A stretch of 64,000 nucleotides of DNA from an uncultured bacterium (GCA_903884945.1 CAISGR010000318.1:35585-99584), one strand, 5' to 3'. Shown: positions 1 through 9,349, counted from the stretch's first letter. Numbers and translations are program-made. The notes: generated by a model from the letters alone, not told the origin.

Positions 1-2
1 GA

Positions 3-200
3 GGGGTATTCTACGCCTCCGGCTATCCCCGCCCGATCCCCGGTGTGGCGCAGCGCCACAACCTCTACGGCATCAGCTTTGCGACCGCCCAGGCGAGCGG
101 CTTCGCCGCGCGCACCGTCGGCAGGCTACGGGCGGAGGGCGGGGACGAGAGGGATCTGCTTTCCGCATTGCTGCAGCCCCCCACCGCCTTTCCTGCCTGA
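3..200 (+). CDS. C-terminal end of a subtilase (S8 family) serine protease, 5'-truncated by the window
   Basis: The third frame is open from the left edge to the TGA at 198-200, giving 65 residues. It contains GISFATAQASG, which matches the region around the catalytic serine of subtilisin-like proteases (consensus G-T-S-x-A-x-P), preceded by a short turn-rich stretch as in that family. The usual proline after SFAT is alanine here. Only the end of the catalytic domain is visible, so the signal peptide, the Asp and His motifs and the substrate cannot be judged. The ORF track shows a different frame (43..267), which is a shadow. The assignment rests on one motif. Confidence 0.6.
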   Translation, partial: GVFYASGYPRPIPGVAQRHNLYGISFATAQASGFAARTVGRLRAEGGDERDLLSALLQPPTAFPA

Positions 201-243
201 CGCCAGCCGCCAAGCAGGGTATGCCGGCTGGCGCCGGCGCTCA

Positions 244-278
244 CAAAAAACACCCCCCGTGGCTTGAGCCACGGAGGG
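244..278 (-). terminator. Intrinsic terminator of the TonB-dependent receptor gene
   Basis: CCGTGGCT and AGCCACGG (257-264 / 267-274) form a perfect 8-bp stem. Read on the minus strand the stem is followed by GGTGTTTTTTGTG, a U-rich tail. It lies about 40 bases past the stop of the minus-strand receptor gene. Confidence 0.75.
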
Positions 279-316
279 TCGAAGGTCTCCTCAGGAAGGA
301 TCGTCGTTAGACGGCG

Positions 317-2788
317 CTAGTAGCGCCGGCTGAACTTCAGCCCGAAATATTGCGGTTTGATCGAAAAAGTCCGCGAGGAGCTTGCGCAATATTCGATCGA
401 GCAGAAGGTGTTCTTGCTCAGCTCGCCCCGTCGATCGAAAATGTTCTGAATGAAGAACGTTGCCGTCCAGTCATCCTTTTTCACGCCGGCCGAAAAGTCG
501 AAGCTGACAAAGCCCGCCGTGTTGCCCAGCAGCGAGTTCTTGTACACGTCCAGATCGGACGTGCTGTTCGTCTGGGCGTACATCGTGCCCTGGGCGAAGG
601 ATTTGAAGCTGCCCATCGGCATTTCATACCGCGCCGAGAACTGGCCCTTGAACCGGGGCTGGCGTGGCAGGCGGGTGCCCTTCGCCGCCGCGATTTGTGC
701 CGGCAGCGGGCAGCTCGCCAACTGCGCGACCCGCAAGACTGGATCGAGCTTGCAGAAGTCCTCCGAAAGCGCCGCGTCGTTATAGGCGCCGGATCCTGAG
801 AGGGTGAGACCGCCCAGCTTCCAGTCGAAGTCCATCTCCGTGCCATAGACCCGCGCCTTGCCGGCGTTCAGCGTGACGCCCGCGCCCTGGAACCCGAACG
901 GCACGACACCATATTGCACGCCGTCCCACACTTCGTAATAGAAGGCGCCGTTGAGACGGAAATTATTGCCCCATGTCGTCTTGAACCCGACCTCATAGTT
1001 GGTCAGCGTATCCGCCTGGTACGGATTGTTCGGCGCGATGCGATTGCCGCCCCCCGGGCGGAAGCCGGTGGAATAGGTTGCATAAACCATCTTGGAGGAG
1101 TCGATCTCCCAGGCGGCGCTGACCTTGTGGGTTTCACCACTGCCCTTGAACTTGATGTCCGTGTTGACACAACTGAAGCGCTGGTCGGGGAAGGGGATCG
1201 TGCAGGTCTTGGCCCGGCTGGCGGTGGCGACGCCGGAGAAGCCATAGACGGTGTTGTTGGCCTTGAAATAGCGAATGCCGCCCGTGATCTTGAGGCCGTT
1301 CAGGGGCTCGAAGGAGCCTTCGGCAAAGGCGGCGTAATCCTTGAACTTGGTATCGGTTTCGACAAGATAGAAGGCGTCGCGCTTGATCGCGGGATTGAAG
1401 CTGAAGCCCGGCAGCATGGTCACCCCGTCCGAGGCGAGATGCGGCCCGACGCCCGATTTGACCAGATCGATCTGGCTCAGGCCCGGGATATAATAGTCAC
1501 TGTCGCTCGACGATTTCTGGAACTGGTAGAACCCGCCGATCGTGAGGTCGAACGGCCAGCTCTTCGGCACCGAGACACGGACTTCCTGGGTGAACTTGGT
1601 CTGGCTGATCCGGCCGAGATATTGCTGCGTCGGATTGATCAGCGAGCCATTCTTGTCGTAGAATTTGAGATAGTTCTCATAGCCCGGCCCGAGCTTGTCA
1701 TAGGTTACCGAATAATAGGTATAGTCGTTGGCGTTCAGGATCTTGCGCTTGAAATAGCCGGTCGAGGAAACGACATCGAAGTCGGCGATCTTGCCCTGAA
1801 TGGTCAGCGCCGCCTGTGCCCATTTGTCGATATTGTAGGTCTTGCTGAAGTCGTGGACCGTAAGGTCGCCCAGGCGCGGGTCATAGTTGAACCCACCTTC
1901 AGCGTTCAGATACTGGGCCGTGATCGACGGCAGGATCGTCCAGTTATCGTCCAGCTTGATCGTCATGTTCAGCCGGCCCCCATAATCGGAAACCGGATTG
2001 TAATTGTCGCGCGCGACGTTGGTGCTGTCGATCGTGTAGTTGGTGGTGGGATCGTTGTCGCCCAGTGCGAAGGTGTATTTGGCCGGCTTGTTGTCGATAT
2101 AGCCGCCTTCATGGTCGTAATAGCCCATCAGGCGGATCGCGACGTCCTGGCTGATCGGCACGTTGATGAACCCTTCGATCATCGCGCCGGGATCGCCCTT
2201 GCCGTATTTGTCGACCGTGAGGTCGTAACCGGCCTTGAATCCCGAAGTGTCGGCCTTGTTCGTGATGATGCGCAGCGTACCGGCCAGCGAGCTCGCGCCG
2301 AACAGCGTGCCCTGCGGGCCCGAAAGCGCTTCGACGCGCTCGATGTCGTAGATGTGGAGGTCGGGCATGCGGCCGGCGGTAGAAATCGGCACGTCGTCAA
2401 GATACGTGCCGGTGGTCGGCAAACTGCCGCCGCCAACCGAAATGCCGCGGAAATAGACATTGCTGCGGCCTGGCCCGAGTGTCGAGAAACTGACCGAGGG
2501 CAGCATGTTGACATAGTCGGTGAAGCCGGTGACCTGGTGATCCTCCAGCTTCGCCGGGCTCAGCGCCTGGATGCTGATCGGAACCTTCTGGATGCTCTCG
2601 GACTTGCGCGTCGCCGTGACGACGATGTCCTTCAGCCCGTCCCCTTCATTGTCCTCAGCCGCCGAGGTGGCCGGTTTGGCGGCGTCCTCGGCCCAGGCCG
2701 TCGCCGGCATGACAAATGTCGAGAGAAATGTTGACGCGCCAAGGATACCGAAAATGCGCTTCGAGCGCGACCTGCGTGCAGCTTTCAT
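317..2788 (-). CDS. TonB-dependent outer-membrane receptor
   Basis: An 823-residue outer-membrane beta-barrel transporter that would import a substrate using energy from TonB/ExbBD. A basic N-terminus and hydrophobic segment end in a likely signal-peptidase site after ATAWA (about residue 33). A TonB-box/plug start (DIVVTATRK) follows near residue 55. The plug domain carries the usual NVYFRGI and GPQGTLFGASS motifs, and the rest is barrel with many aromatic strand ends. The chain ends LKFSRRY, with a terminal Tyr rather than the commoner Phe. Length is normal for the family. It is divergent from a TPR-sulfotransferase gene, a pairing I associate with sphingomonads. The substrate cannot be named from sequence. 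Confidence 0.9.
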   Translation of the reverse strand: MKAARRSRSKRIFGILGASTFLSTFVMPATAWAEDAAKPATSAAEDNEGDGLKDIVVTATRKSESIQKVPISIQALSPAKLEDHQVTGFTDYVNMLPSVSFSTLGPGRSNVYFRGISVGGGSLPTTGTYLDDVPISTAGRMPDLHIYDIERVEALSGPQGTLFGASSLAGTLRIITNKADTSGFKAGYDLTVDKYGKGDPGAMIEGFINVPISQDVAIRLMGYYDHEGGYIDNKPAKYTFALGDNDPTTNYTIDSTNVARDNYNPVSDYGGRLNMTIKLDDNWTILPSITAQYLNAEGGFNYDPRLGDLTVHDFSKTYNIDKWAQAALTIQGKIADFDVVSSTGYFKRKILNANDYTYYSVTYDKLGPGYENYLKFYDKNGSLINPTQQYLGRISQTKFTQEVRVSVPKSWPFDLTIGGFYQFQKSSSDSDYYIPGLSQIDLVKSGVGPHLASDGVTMLPGFSFNPAIKRDAFYLVETDTKFKDYAAFAEGSFEPLNGLKITGGIRYFKANNTVYGFSGVATASRAKTCTIPFPDQRFSCVNTDIKFKGSGETHKVSAAWEIDSSKMVYATYSTGFRPGGGNRIAPNNPYQADTLTNYEVGFKTTWGNNFRLNGAFYYEVWDGVQYGVVPFGFQGAGVTLNAGKARVYGTEMDFDWKLGGLTLSGSGAYNDAALSEDFCKLDPVLRVAQLASCPLPAQIAAAKGTRLPRQPRFKGQFSARYEMPMGSFKSFAQGTMYAQTNSTSDLDVYKNSLLGNTAGFVSFDFSAGVKKDDWTATFFIQNIFDRRGELSKNTFCSIEYCASSSRTFSIKPQYFGLKFSRRY

Positions 2789-3172
2789 GTGTAGACCCCC
2801 GTTTTTGCCCGAACCTCCTTTCCTCTCCCGAACACTGGCGGCCCGCTTTCAGGTCTCGCCCTCACCCGCATCACACCGATCGACCACGGCCCGTTGTGCA
2901 ACTGCGAACTGCATTCGACCGCAGATGCACACGGAGTCTCAAACCGCGAAGCATGCGCCTCCCGGTTCTTCGTCACCCTGTGCCGAAGAAGGTATGGTTG
3001 CCGTAACTCTCGGACTTTCGCGTACAACTCAGATTTAGTACGCACGTCCAGAATTGGATACTGCCAGCGAATCGGCTGCTGTCAATAAAATTGTGCCAAA
3101 TCGGCGGGACCTGCACGGGCTCGACAATGACGCATTCGTGACGCAGATTTGGTGCGCCGCAACAAAGGGATT
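2789..3172. other. Divergent intergenic region between the TonB receptor and TPR-sulfotransferase genes
   Basis: About 380 bases without a convincing gene; the ORFs listed here are short and overlap on both strands. The region must hold two divergent promoters, and the part around 3010-3100 is less GC-rich than its surroundings. I found no clear -35/-10 pair or operator. Confidence 0.4.
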
Positions 3173-4438
3173 ATGGCCATGGCCGGGAAGCTCGACGCAA
3201 GTGGCACAGCTGCCATGGGCACGCTCGATACCGCGTTGGCCCATGCCGCCGGATTGCTCCGCACACAGCCGCATCTGGCGCTGCGCCAGGCCCGCGAGAT
3301 TCTCCGCGCGGTACCGGGCCACCCTCAGGCAGTGCTCATCGAAGGGCAGGCCCAGCGACTGGCCGGGGATCTGCCCGGCGCCCGCATCACCCTGTCTCGA
3401 CTCGCTGCAGCCCAGCCGCGTTCCGCCGCCACTGCCTATGAACTGGGATTGACGGCCGCCGCGCTCGGGGAGGTGAACGTCGCCACGTCGAGCTTTCGTC
3501 GCGCGATCGCGCTGAAACCCGATCTCTCCGCAGCGTGGCTCAGCCTCGCCGCGACGCTGCGCGAAGCGGGGCGCGAGCAGGAAGCATCGCAGGCGGACCT
3601 TAGCGCCATCCGCGCTTCGACCAGGGATCCGCTGCTGCTGGAGGCGGCGGTGGCAATGGGGGAGGGCCGCTTCGAGGCGGCCGAACCCCTGCTGCGCGAT
3701 CGCCTGCGCACCGACCCGAACGACGTCGCGGCGATTCGCATGTTGGGCGAACTGGCCTGGCGCATCGGCCGGATCGACGATGCGCTCGCGCTGCTTCGGC
3801 TGGCGGTGGAGCGGGCGCCGGGATTCGAGGCCGCGCGCGAATTGCTGCTGCGCATCCTGGCGCAGGGCAGCGATGTGACCGAAGCGCTGGTTCACGCCGA
3901 CCGACTGGTGGCGGACGATCCCGGCAATCCTGCCCATGCGATGCTCAAGGCGTCGCTGCTGGTCCGGGTCGGCGACCAGGAAGGCGCGCGCGCGATCTAC
4001 GCGACGCTGGCGCGGCACGATTCCAGTCGGTTGCGCGTCTGGCTCAATCTCGGACATGTCGAGAAGACCATGGGCAACCAGGCGGAAGCGATCGCGGCCT
4101 ATCGCCGGGCTATCGCCATCAATCCGGCGATCGGCGAGGCGTGGTGGAGCCTGGCCAATCTCAAGACGGTCGAACTCGGTGATGGCGACATCGCAGCGAT
4201 GCTGGCGGCGCTCGACGAGGTGTCCGACAATGAAGACGCGGTTCACCTGCACTTCGCGCTCGGCAAGGCCTATGAGGATGCCGGCAATGCCGCTGAATCC
4301 TTCGCGCATTATGATCGGGCAAATCGCCTTCGCCGCGGGGAACTCGACTATGATCCCCGACGGATCACCGCGGCCTCCCTCGAACATGCGGGGTTGTTCT
4401 CCGCGCCATTCCTGGCCGCGCGGGCGGGGCAGGGTTGA
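3173..4438 (+). CDS. TPR half of a tetratricopeptide-repeat sulfotransferase, ended by an in-frame UGA
   Basis: A 421-residue helical repeat protein. Alanine-rich TPR units with the A-x-x-x-P spacing recur from about residue 30 to 380 (for example AIALKPDLSAAWLSLA and AIAINPAIGEAWWSLA). In the family this domain precedes a PAPS-dependent sulfotransferase domain. Here the reading frame stops at TGA 4436-4438 and continues in the same frame as the sulfotransferase. The ORF track starts at TTG 3149, but ATG 3173 (or ATG 3179) follows AAAGGG and is a better start. Either this is a nonsense-mutated gene, a sequencing error, or UGA is read through. As it stands this product lacks a catalytic domain. 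Confidence 0.75.
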   Translation: MAMAGKLDASGTAAMGTLDTALAHAAGLLRTQPHLALRQAREILRAVPGHPQAVLIEGQAQRLAGDLPGARITLSRLAAAQPRSAATAYELGLTAAALGEVNVATSSFRRAIALKPDLSAAWLSLAATLREAGREQEASQADLSAIRASTRDPLLLEAAVAMGEGRFEAAEPLLRDRLRTDPNDVAAIRMLGELAWRIGRIDDALALLRLAVERAPGFEAARELLLRILAQGSDVTEALVHADRLVADDPGNPAHAMLKASLLVRVGDQEGARAIYATLARHDSSRLRVWLNLGHVEKTMGNQAEAIAAYRRAIAINPAIGEAWWSLANLKTVELGDGDIAAMLAALDEVSDNEDAVHLHFALGKAYEDAGNAAESFAHYDRANRLRRGELDYDPRRITAASLEHAGLFSAPFLAARAGQG

Positions 4439-5239
4439 CCCGCCCGCGACCCGGTATTCATCGTCGGGCTGCCCCGCGCCGGCTCGACCCTGGTGGAGCA
4501 GATCCTTGCCAGCCACAGCATGATCGAGGGCACGATGGAATTGCCCGACATGATGATGATCGCCCAGCGTCTCGAATCGCGGGTCGAGGAGGGAGAGTTC
4601 GCCGGTCTCGGTGCTGCGATCGCCACCCTGTCGTCCACCGACCTCGCACGGCTCGGCGAGGAATATCTCGACCGCACCCGGGTCCATCGCAAAACCGGCA
4701 AGCCCCGATTCATCGACAAGATGCCGAACAACTGGCAGCATGTCGGCCTGATCCGCCTCATCCTGCCCAACGCGGTGATCATCGACGCACGGCGCCACCC
4801 GATGGCGTGCTGCTTCTCGGGCTGGAAGCAGCATTTCGCGCGCGGGCAGGTGTTTTCGTACGATCTGGCCGAAATCGGCACCTATTACGGGGACTATGTC
4901 GCGCAGATGGCGGCCTTCGACCGCGCGGCGCCCGGTGCCGTCCACCGGGTCATCTACGAGCGCATGGTCGCGGACACCCCCGGCGAAGTACGCCGGCTGC
5001 TCGACCATGTCGGGGTGCCGTTCGAGGAAGCGTGTCTCGAATTCTGGCGTACGCGCCGCGCAGTGCGCACCGCCAGTTCCGAACAGGTGCGGCAGCCGAT
5101 CTTCACCGATGCGGTCGAGCACTGGAGAATGTTCACGCCGTGGCTTGGCCCGCTTGAAACTGCGCTTGGCCCGCTCGCGACATCCTATCCGGCGGTGCCC
5201 GAGGACCTTGGGCGAGACAAACCGGCGGAAGTCGGCTGA
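4439..5239 (+). CDS. Sulfotransferase half of the same TPR-sulfotransferase gene, downstream of the in-frame UGA
   Basis: This 266-codon stretch is in frame with the TPR half and separated from it only by TGA. It opens with DPVFIVGLPRAGSTL, the 5'-phosphosulfate-binding P-loop of PAPS sulfotransferases, followed by EQILASHS and MELPDM as in TPR-linked sulfotransferases. Near the C-terminus YERMVAD and RTASSEQVRQPI match the later PAPS-binding region. The ORF track starts at an internal GTG (4493) inside the P-loop; a protein starting there would lose that motif. No ribosome-binding site or other start lies between the stop and the motif, so independent translation is unlikely. The full-length product would be about 690 residues. 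The acceptor substrate is unknown. Confidence 0.75.
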   Translation, partial: PARDPVFIVGLPRAGSTLVEQILASHSMIEGTMELPDMMMIAQRLESRVEEGEFAGLGAAIATLSSTDLARLGEEYLDRTRVHRKTGKPRFIDKMPNNWQHVGLIRLILPNAVIIDARRHPMACCFSGWKQHFARGQVFSYDLAEIGTYYGDYVAQMAAFDRAAPGAVHRVIYERMVADTPGEVRRLLDHVGVPFEEACLEFWRTRRAVRTASSEQVRQPIFTDAVEHWRMFTPWLGPLETALGPLATSYPAVPEDLGRDKPAEVG

Positions 5240-5272
5240 ACGCCACGGGCGGGAGGATCCCGCCCGTGGCGT
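5240..5272. terminator. Long hairpin between convergent genes
   Basis: ACGCCACGGGCGGG (5240-5253) and CCCGCCCGTGGCGT (5259-5272) pair perfectly over 14 bp around a 5-base loop. The hairpin starts right after the sulfotransferase stop and lies before the convergent adh stop, so it probably serves both. No U-tract is present on either side. Confidence 0.6.
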
Positions 5273-5290
5273 GTCACCGCTTCGTGCGAT

Positions 5291-6370
5291 TCAGCCCACG
5301 GGTGCGAGAGCCGCAATATTCGCCTGCGCGGGCGCGGAATTCTCATCCTCGAAATCAAGGACGATCCGCCCCTCGATTTCGCCCCGGTGCATGCGCCCGA
5401 ACACATCGTTGATGTTTTCCAGCCGGTCCGTCGTCACCGTCGCACGGACCTTGCCATGGGCCGCGAAGTCGAGCGATTCCTGAAGATCGAGCCGCGTGCC
5501 GACGATCGATCCCCGCACGGTGATGCCGTTCAGCACTGTATCGAAGATCGACAGAGGAAAGTCACCCGGTGGCAGCCCGTTGAGCGAGACGGTACCGCCC
5601 CGCGCGACCATGCCGATCGCCTGTTGGAACGCCTTGGGCGATACGGCGGTGACAAGCACGCCCTGCGCGCCACCGATCTCCTTCTGGATGAAGGCGGCGG
5701 GATCGGCATGAAGCGCGTTGACGGTGAGGGCGGCGCCGAGTTCTTCGGCCAGCCTCAATTTCGCATCGTCGATGTCGACTGCAACGACATTCAGGCCCAT
5801 CGCCTTGGCATATTGCACCGCCATATGGCCCAGCCCGCCGATACCCGAAATCGCCACCCAGTCGCCGGGCTTGGTATCGGTGACCTTCAGGCCCTTATAG
5901 ACCGTCACGCCGGCGCACAGGATCGGCGAGATCTCGGCAAAGCTGATATTGGCCGGCAGGTGCCCGACATAGTTGGGATCTGCAATCACATATTCAGCGA
6001 AGCTGCCATTGACCGAATAGCCGGTATTCTGCTGCTCGAGACACAGCGTCTCCCAGCCACCCAGGCAATGCGTGCAGTGCCCACACGCGGTATAAAGCCA
6101 GGGCACGCCGACCCGGTCGCCTTCCTTCACATGGGTCACGCCGGCACCAACCGCGACGACATGGCCCACGCCCTCATGTCCCGGGATGAAGGGCGGGTTG
6201 GGCTTGACCGGCCAGTCGCCCTCGGCGGCGTGGAGATCGGTGTGGCACACGCCGCAGGCGGCGATCTTGACGAGGATCTGGCCGGGGCCGGGCATCGGTA
6301 CCGCAACCTCCTCGATGACGAGCGGCTGACCGAATGCGCGGACGACGGCTGCCTTCATGGTCTTCTGCAT
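5291..6370 (-). CDS. adhP: Zinc-dependent alcohol dehydrogenase, AdhP type
   Basis: A 359-residue medium-chain dehydrogenase that oxidises ethanol or similar primary alcohols to aldehydes with NAD. The N-terminal catalytic domain shows CGVCHTDLH (catalytic zinc Cys), GHEGVGHV (His and Glu) and a structural-zinc cluster starting CGHCTHC. The cofactor domain has [17 protein letters not shown]. Length fits the AdhP/propanol-preferring family. ATG 6370 has GGAG seven bases upstream; a second ATG lies five codons in. It follows the aldehyde dehydrogenase gene by 25 bases on the same strand, so the two form an alcohol-to-acid operon. A long C-terminal tail rich in Ala/Pro is slightly unusual. Confidence 0.93.
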   Translation of the reverse strand: MQKTMKAAVVRAFGQPLVIEEVAVPMPGPGQILVKIAACGVCHTDLHAAEGDWPVKPNPPFIPGHEGVGHVVAVGAGVTHVKEGDRVGVPWLYTACGHCTHCLGGWETLCLEQQNTGYSVNGSFAEYVIADPNYVGHLPANISFAEISPILCAGVTVYKGLKVTDTKPGDWVAISGIGGLGHMAVQYAKAMGLNVVAVDIDDAKLRLAEELGAALTVNALHADPAAFIQKEIGGAQGVLVTAVSPKAFQQAIGMVARGGTVSLNGLPPGDFPLSIFDTVLNGITVRGSIVGTRLDLQESLDFAAHGKVRATVTTDRLENINDVFGRMHRGEIEGRIVLDFEDENSAPAQANIAALAPVG

Positions 6371-6395
6371 GGAATGTCTCCGTTGGTCGAAGGGA

Positions 6396-7916
6396 TCAGA
6401 ACAGGCCGAGCGCTGCGTCGTCGTAGCTGACGAGCAGGTTCTTGGTTTGCTGGTAATGGTCGAGCATCATCTTGTGATTTTCGCGCCCGAAGCCGGACTC
6501 CTTGTAGCCGCCAAAGGCCGCGTGTGCCGGATAGGCATGGTAGCAATTGGTCCAGACGCGGCCCGCCTGGATCGCGCGACCGAGCCGATAGGCGTCCGAT
6601 CCGTTGCGGGTCCATACGCCGCTGCCCAGGCCGTATACCGTGTCGTTGGCGATCTCGATCGCATCGTCGATCGTCTTGAACTTCGTCACCGACAGCACCG
6701 GCCCGAAGATCTCTTCCTGGAAGATGCGCATGCTGTTGTCGCCCACGAATACGGTGGGCTTGACGAAAAAGCCTTTGTCCAGCTCGCCGCCGGGCAGGGC
6801 GCGCTCGCCGCCGGTCAGGCACTTGGCACCTTCCTGCTTGCCGATCTCGATATAGCCCAGGATCTTGTGAAGCTGGTCCTCGGACGCCTGCGGCCCCATC
6901 TGAGTCTCGGGATCGAGCGGGTCGCCGACGCGGATGGCGGCGACCCGGGCGACCGCCCGCTCGACGAATTCGTCGAAGATCGATTCCTGCACCAGTGCGC
7001 GCGACGGGCAGGTGCAGACTTCGCCCTTGTTGAAAGCGAACAGCGCGAAGCCCTCGATCGCCTTGTTCAGGAAGGCATCATCTTCCCGCATGACATCGGC
7101 CATGAAGATGTTGGGGGATTTGCCACCCAGCTCCATCGTTTGCGGGATCAGATGCTCGGCGGCATATTGCATGATCTGCCGGCCCGTAGTCGTCTCGCCC
7201 GTGAAGGAGACCTTGGCGACGCGCGGATTGGCGGCGATCGCACGCCCCACCAGCGCGCCCGGACCGGTGACGATGTTGACGACGCCGGGTGGCAGGATGT
7301 CGGCGGTCAGTTCGGCGAACAGCAGCAGCGACAGTGGCGTTTGCGAGGCCGGCTTGATCACCGTGCAATTGCCTGCGGCGATGGCAGGGGCGATCTTCCA
7401 CGCCGCCATCAGCAGCGGGAAGTTCCAGGGAATGATCTGGCCAACGACGCCAAGCGGTTCCTTGAAGTGATAGGCGATCGTCTTCTCGTCGATCGTGGAG
7501 ATGGCGCCTTCCTCGGCGCGGATGCAGCCGGCGAAATAGCGAAAGTGATCGATCACGAGCGGAATGTCGGCGCCACGAGTCTCCCGGATCGGCTTGCCGT
7601 TGTCCATCGTCTCGGCCAGCGCGAGCAGTTCGAGATTTTCCTCGAGCCGGTCGGCGACCCGGTTGAGAATTTTCGCGCGCTCCATTGGCGAGAGGCGCGC
7701 CCATCCATCCTTCGCCTTGTGGGCGGCGTCGAAGGCGGTTTCGACATCCTCGGCGGTGGATTTCGCAATCTCCGCCAAAGGGCGGCCGTTGATCGGGCTG
7801 TGATCCGTGAAATATTCGCCATGGAGCGGTGCGACCCAGCGACCGCCGATGAAATTGCCGTAACGCGAGGGGGCGTGGCCCTTGGCCCGTACTGTGTCGA
7901 TCGCTTGCTGGAACAT
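6396..7916 (-). CDS. NAD-dependent aldehyde dehydrogenase (acetaldehyde dehydrogenase type)
   Basis: A 506-residue ALDH-superfamily enzyme that would oxidise the aldehyde made by the neighbouring alcohol dehydrogenase to a carboxylate. Visible motifs are the NAD-binding FTGETTTGR, the general-base MELGGKSPN, the catalytic Cys in GEVCTCPSR, and [10 protein letters not shown] near the C-terminus. Length and the double Cys resemble the AldA/ExaC/AcoD group. The ATG at 7916 has AGGAG six bases upstream. It is the first gene of the minus-strand operon with adhP. Confidence 0.93.
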   Translation of the reverse strand: MFQQAIDTVRAKGHAPSRYGNFIGGRWVAPLHGEYFTDHSPINGRPLAEIAKSTAEDVETAFDAAHKAKDGWARLSPMERAKILNRVADRLEENLELLALAETMDNGKPIRETRGADIPLVIDHFRYFAGCIRAEEGAISTIDEKTIAYHFKEPLGVVGQIIPWNFPLLMAAWKIAPAIAAGNCTVIKPASQTPLSLLLFAELTADILPPGVVNIVTGPGALVGRAIAANPRVAKVSFTGETTTGRQIMQYAAEHLIPQTMELGGKSPNIFMADVMREDDAFLNKAIEGFALFAFNKGEVCTCPSRALVQESIFDEFVERAVARVAAIRVGDPLDPETQMGPQASEDQLHKILGYIEIGKQEGAKCLTGGERALPGGELDKGFFVKPTVFVGDNSMRIFQEEIFGPVLSVTKFKTIDDAIEIANDTVYGLGSGVWTRNGSDAYRLGRAIQAGRVWTNCYHAYPAHAAFGGYKESGFGRENHKMMLDHYQQTKNLLVSYDDAALGLF

Positions 7917-8199
7917 GGGGTACTCCTGCTGTCGGCGTCCGTGACCTTCCGGGGGGGAGGGGAGGTCGTGGCCGAGGGCCGGGGAATTGCGCGTTCGGAC
8001 CGCGACTCTGTATGCGGATTGTTACGTAGGAACGGAGCGCAAGCCCGCACAATAGTGCGGATATCCACTCCGCGGTACGACACGGTCGGGCGGCACGCCG
8101 CGAATCATGGCGTTCGCGGTCGCAAGCCAATAGAGCAGCGCGAGCAGGGCGTGGGCCGCGTCGTTCGCGATGCCGGCCTTGCGGAGGGGCGCGGAAGGA
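7917..8199. promoter_or_regulatory. Upstream region of the aldehyde/alcohol dehydrogenase operon, with a short palindrome
   Basis: About 280 bases separate the dehydrogenase operon from the divergent GNAT gene. CCGCACAATAGTGCGG (8045-8060) is a perfect 6-bp inverted repeat around 4 bases, roughly 130 bases upstream of the operon start, and could be an operator. No regulator gene for the operon is adjacent. No promoter could be assigned with confidence. Confidence 0.35.
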
Positions 8200-8619
8200 A
8201 TGTCTGAACCGATTTGCGAGGCGCGTGCCGATGACGCGGCGGCGGTCATCGAGCTATGGGAGGCCTGTGGCCTGACGCGGCCGTGGAATGATCCGCGACG
8301 CGATTTCGCGCTCGCACTGGACGGCGCCACCTCGACCGTCCTGATCCTCCGTCAGGGGGATATCCTGGCTGGCTCGGTCATGGTCGGATTCGACGGCCAT
8401 CGTGGCTGGATCTATTATCTCGCGGTCGCGCCGGCGCGCCGTCTTCATGGGCATGGCCGTGAATTGATGGCAGCCGCCGAAGCATGGCTGCGCGGGCGGG
8501 GCGCGCCGAAGATGCAACTCATGGTCCGGGACGGCAATGCGGCTGCGCTTGGCTTCTATGCGGCGCTTGGGCTGGAGCGGCAGGACGTGGTGACGCTTGG
8601 GAAGTTTCTGAAGGATTAG
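8200..8619 (+). CDS. GNAT-family N-acetyltransferase (YpeA-like)
   Basis: A 139-residue acyl-CoA-dependent acetyltransferase. The central strand YYLAVAPARRLHGHGRELM is the acetyl-CoA-binding signature (V-x-P-x-x-R-x-x-G-x-G/A), followed by the NAAALGFYAALGL helix of the family. WEACGLTRPWNDP near the N-terminus is typical of YpeA-type proteins. I chose ATG 8200 rather than the ORF-track start at 8170 because homologue-like sequence begins there and GGAAGG precedes it. The substrate is unknown. It lies 4 bases before the ArsC-like gene and is probably co-transcribed with it. Confidence 0.85.
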   Translation: MSEPICEARADDAAAVIELWEACGLTRPWNDPRRDFALALDGATSTVLILRQGDILAGSVMVGFDGHRGWIYYLAVAPARRLHGHGRELMAAAEAWLRGRGAPKMQLMVRDGNAAALGFYAALGLERQDVVTLGKFLKD

Positions 8620-8622
8620 AGG

Positions 8623-8973
8623 ATGGCGACGACGCTTTACGGCATCAAGAATTGCGACACGATGAAGAAGGCGCGCACCTGGCTGGAAGCGCACGGGATT
8701 CCCTATGTCTTTCATGATTATAAGGCCGCCGGAATCGACGCGGAAACCCTCGCGCGCTGGGCGGCCATTGTCGGCTGGGAGGTTCTGCTGAACCGGTCCG
8801 GTACCACCTTTCGGGCGCTTGCCGATGCCGACAAGGCCGACATCGATCAGGGTAAGGCGATCAGGCTGATGATGGCCAATCCGTCGATGATCAAGCGGCC
8901 CGTGCTGGAGCAGGGCGGCAAATTGCTGGTGGGTTTCAAGCCCGATGCCTATCTTGCGGCAGGACTTGGATAA
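8623..8973 (+). CDS. ArsC/Spx-family protein, YffB type
   Basis: A 116-residue thioredoxin-fold protein. GIKNCDTMKKA at the N-terminus is the YffB variant of the ArsC/Spx active-site loop, with one Cys. The segment FHDYKAAGID and the C-terminal IKRPVLE motif are also conserved in the family. The catalytic CX5R loop of true phosphatase-type arsenate reductases is absent. YffB-like proteins are thought to be glutathione-dependent thiol reductases, but function here is inferred only. It follows the GNAT gene closely and precedes a DUF427 gene. Confidence 0.85.
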   Translation: MATTLYGIKNCDTMKKARTWLEAHGIPYVFHDYKAAGIDAETLARWAAIVGWEVLLNRSGTTFRALADADKADIDQGKAIRLMMANPSMIKRPVLEQGGKLLVGFKPDAYLAAGLG

Positions 8974-8987
8974 TCGAGGAACCCATC

Positions 8988-9269
8988 ATGCCGACCGCCC
9001 GCTGGAATGGAGCTGTCATCGCTGAATCCGATGATACCGTCGTCGTCGAGGGCAATCACTATTTCCCCCCGGAGAGTGTCAACCAGGCCTTCTTCGAGGC
9101 AAGCGATTCCCATACCATCTGTCCCTGGAAGGGCGAGGCACGGTACAAGTCGATCGTTGTGGACAGAAAGCGGAACCCGGACGCGGCATGGTATTATCCC
9201 GATCCGCTGCCTGCGGCGGCACAGATCAAGGGCCGCTTCGCCTTCTGGAAGGGCGTTACGGTCGAATAG
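8988..9269 (+). CDS. DUF427 domain protein
   Basis: A 93-residue small soluble protein. The motif TICPWKGEARY and the terminal pattern WYYPDP followed by IKGRFAFWKGV are diagnostic of DUF427. The family's biochemical role is not established. It is 14 bases after the ArsC-like gene and probably the last gene of that short operon. Confidence 0.85.
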   Translation: MPTARWNGAVIAESDDTVVVEGNHYFPPESVNQAFFEASDSHTICPWKGEARYKSIVVDRKRNPDAAWYYPDPLPAAAQIKGRFAFWKGVTVE

Positions 9270-9349
9270 GACCGATCCTGTCCTGATTATTGCCTTTCCC
9301 AAGGAAAAATAGCAATTTCCTCCCCCTCACCAGATGGAGGGGAGACATC

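Noticed and set aside
914-2734. 606-residue plus-strand ORF opposite the TonB receptor
   Set aside because: It is an antisense shadow of a clear receptor gene, with Arg/Val/Asp-rich composition and no family motif.
4436-4480. Selenocysteine insertion at the UGA of the TPR-sulfotransferase
   Set aside because: I found no convincing bacterial SECIS-like stem-loop directly after the UGA, and no family member of this kind is known to me as a selenoprotein.
3035-5122. 695-residue minus-strand ORF over the TPR-sulfotransferase
   Set aside because: Shadow frame of TPR and sulfotransferase coding sequence; low-complexity Arg/Gly/His composition.
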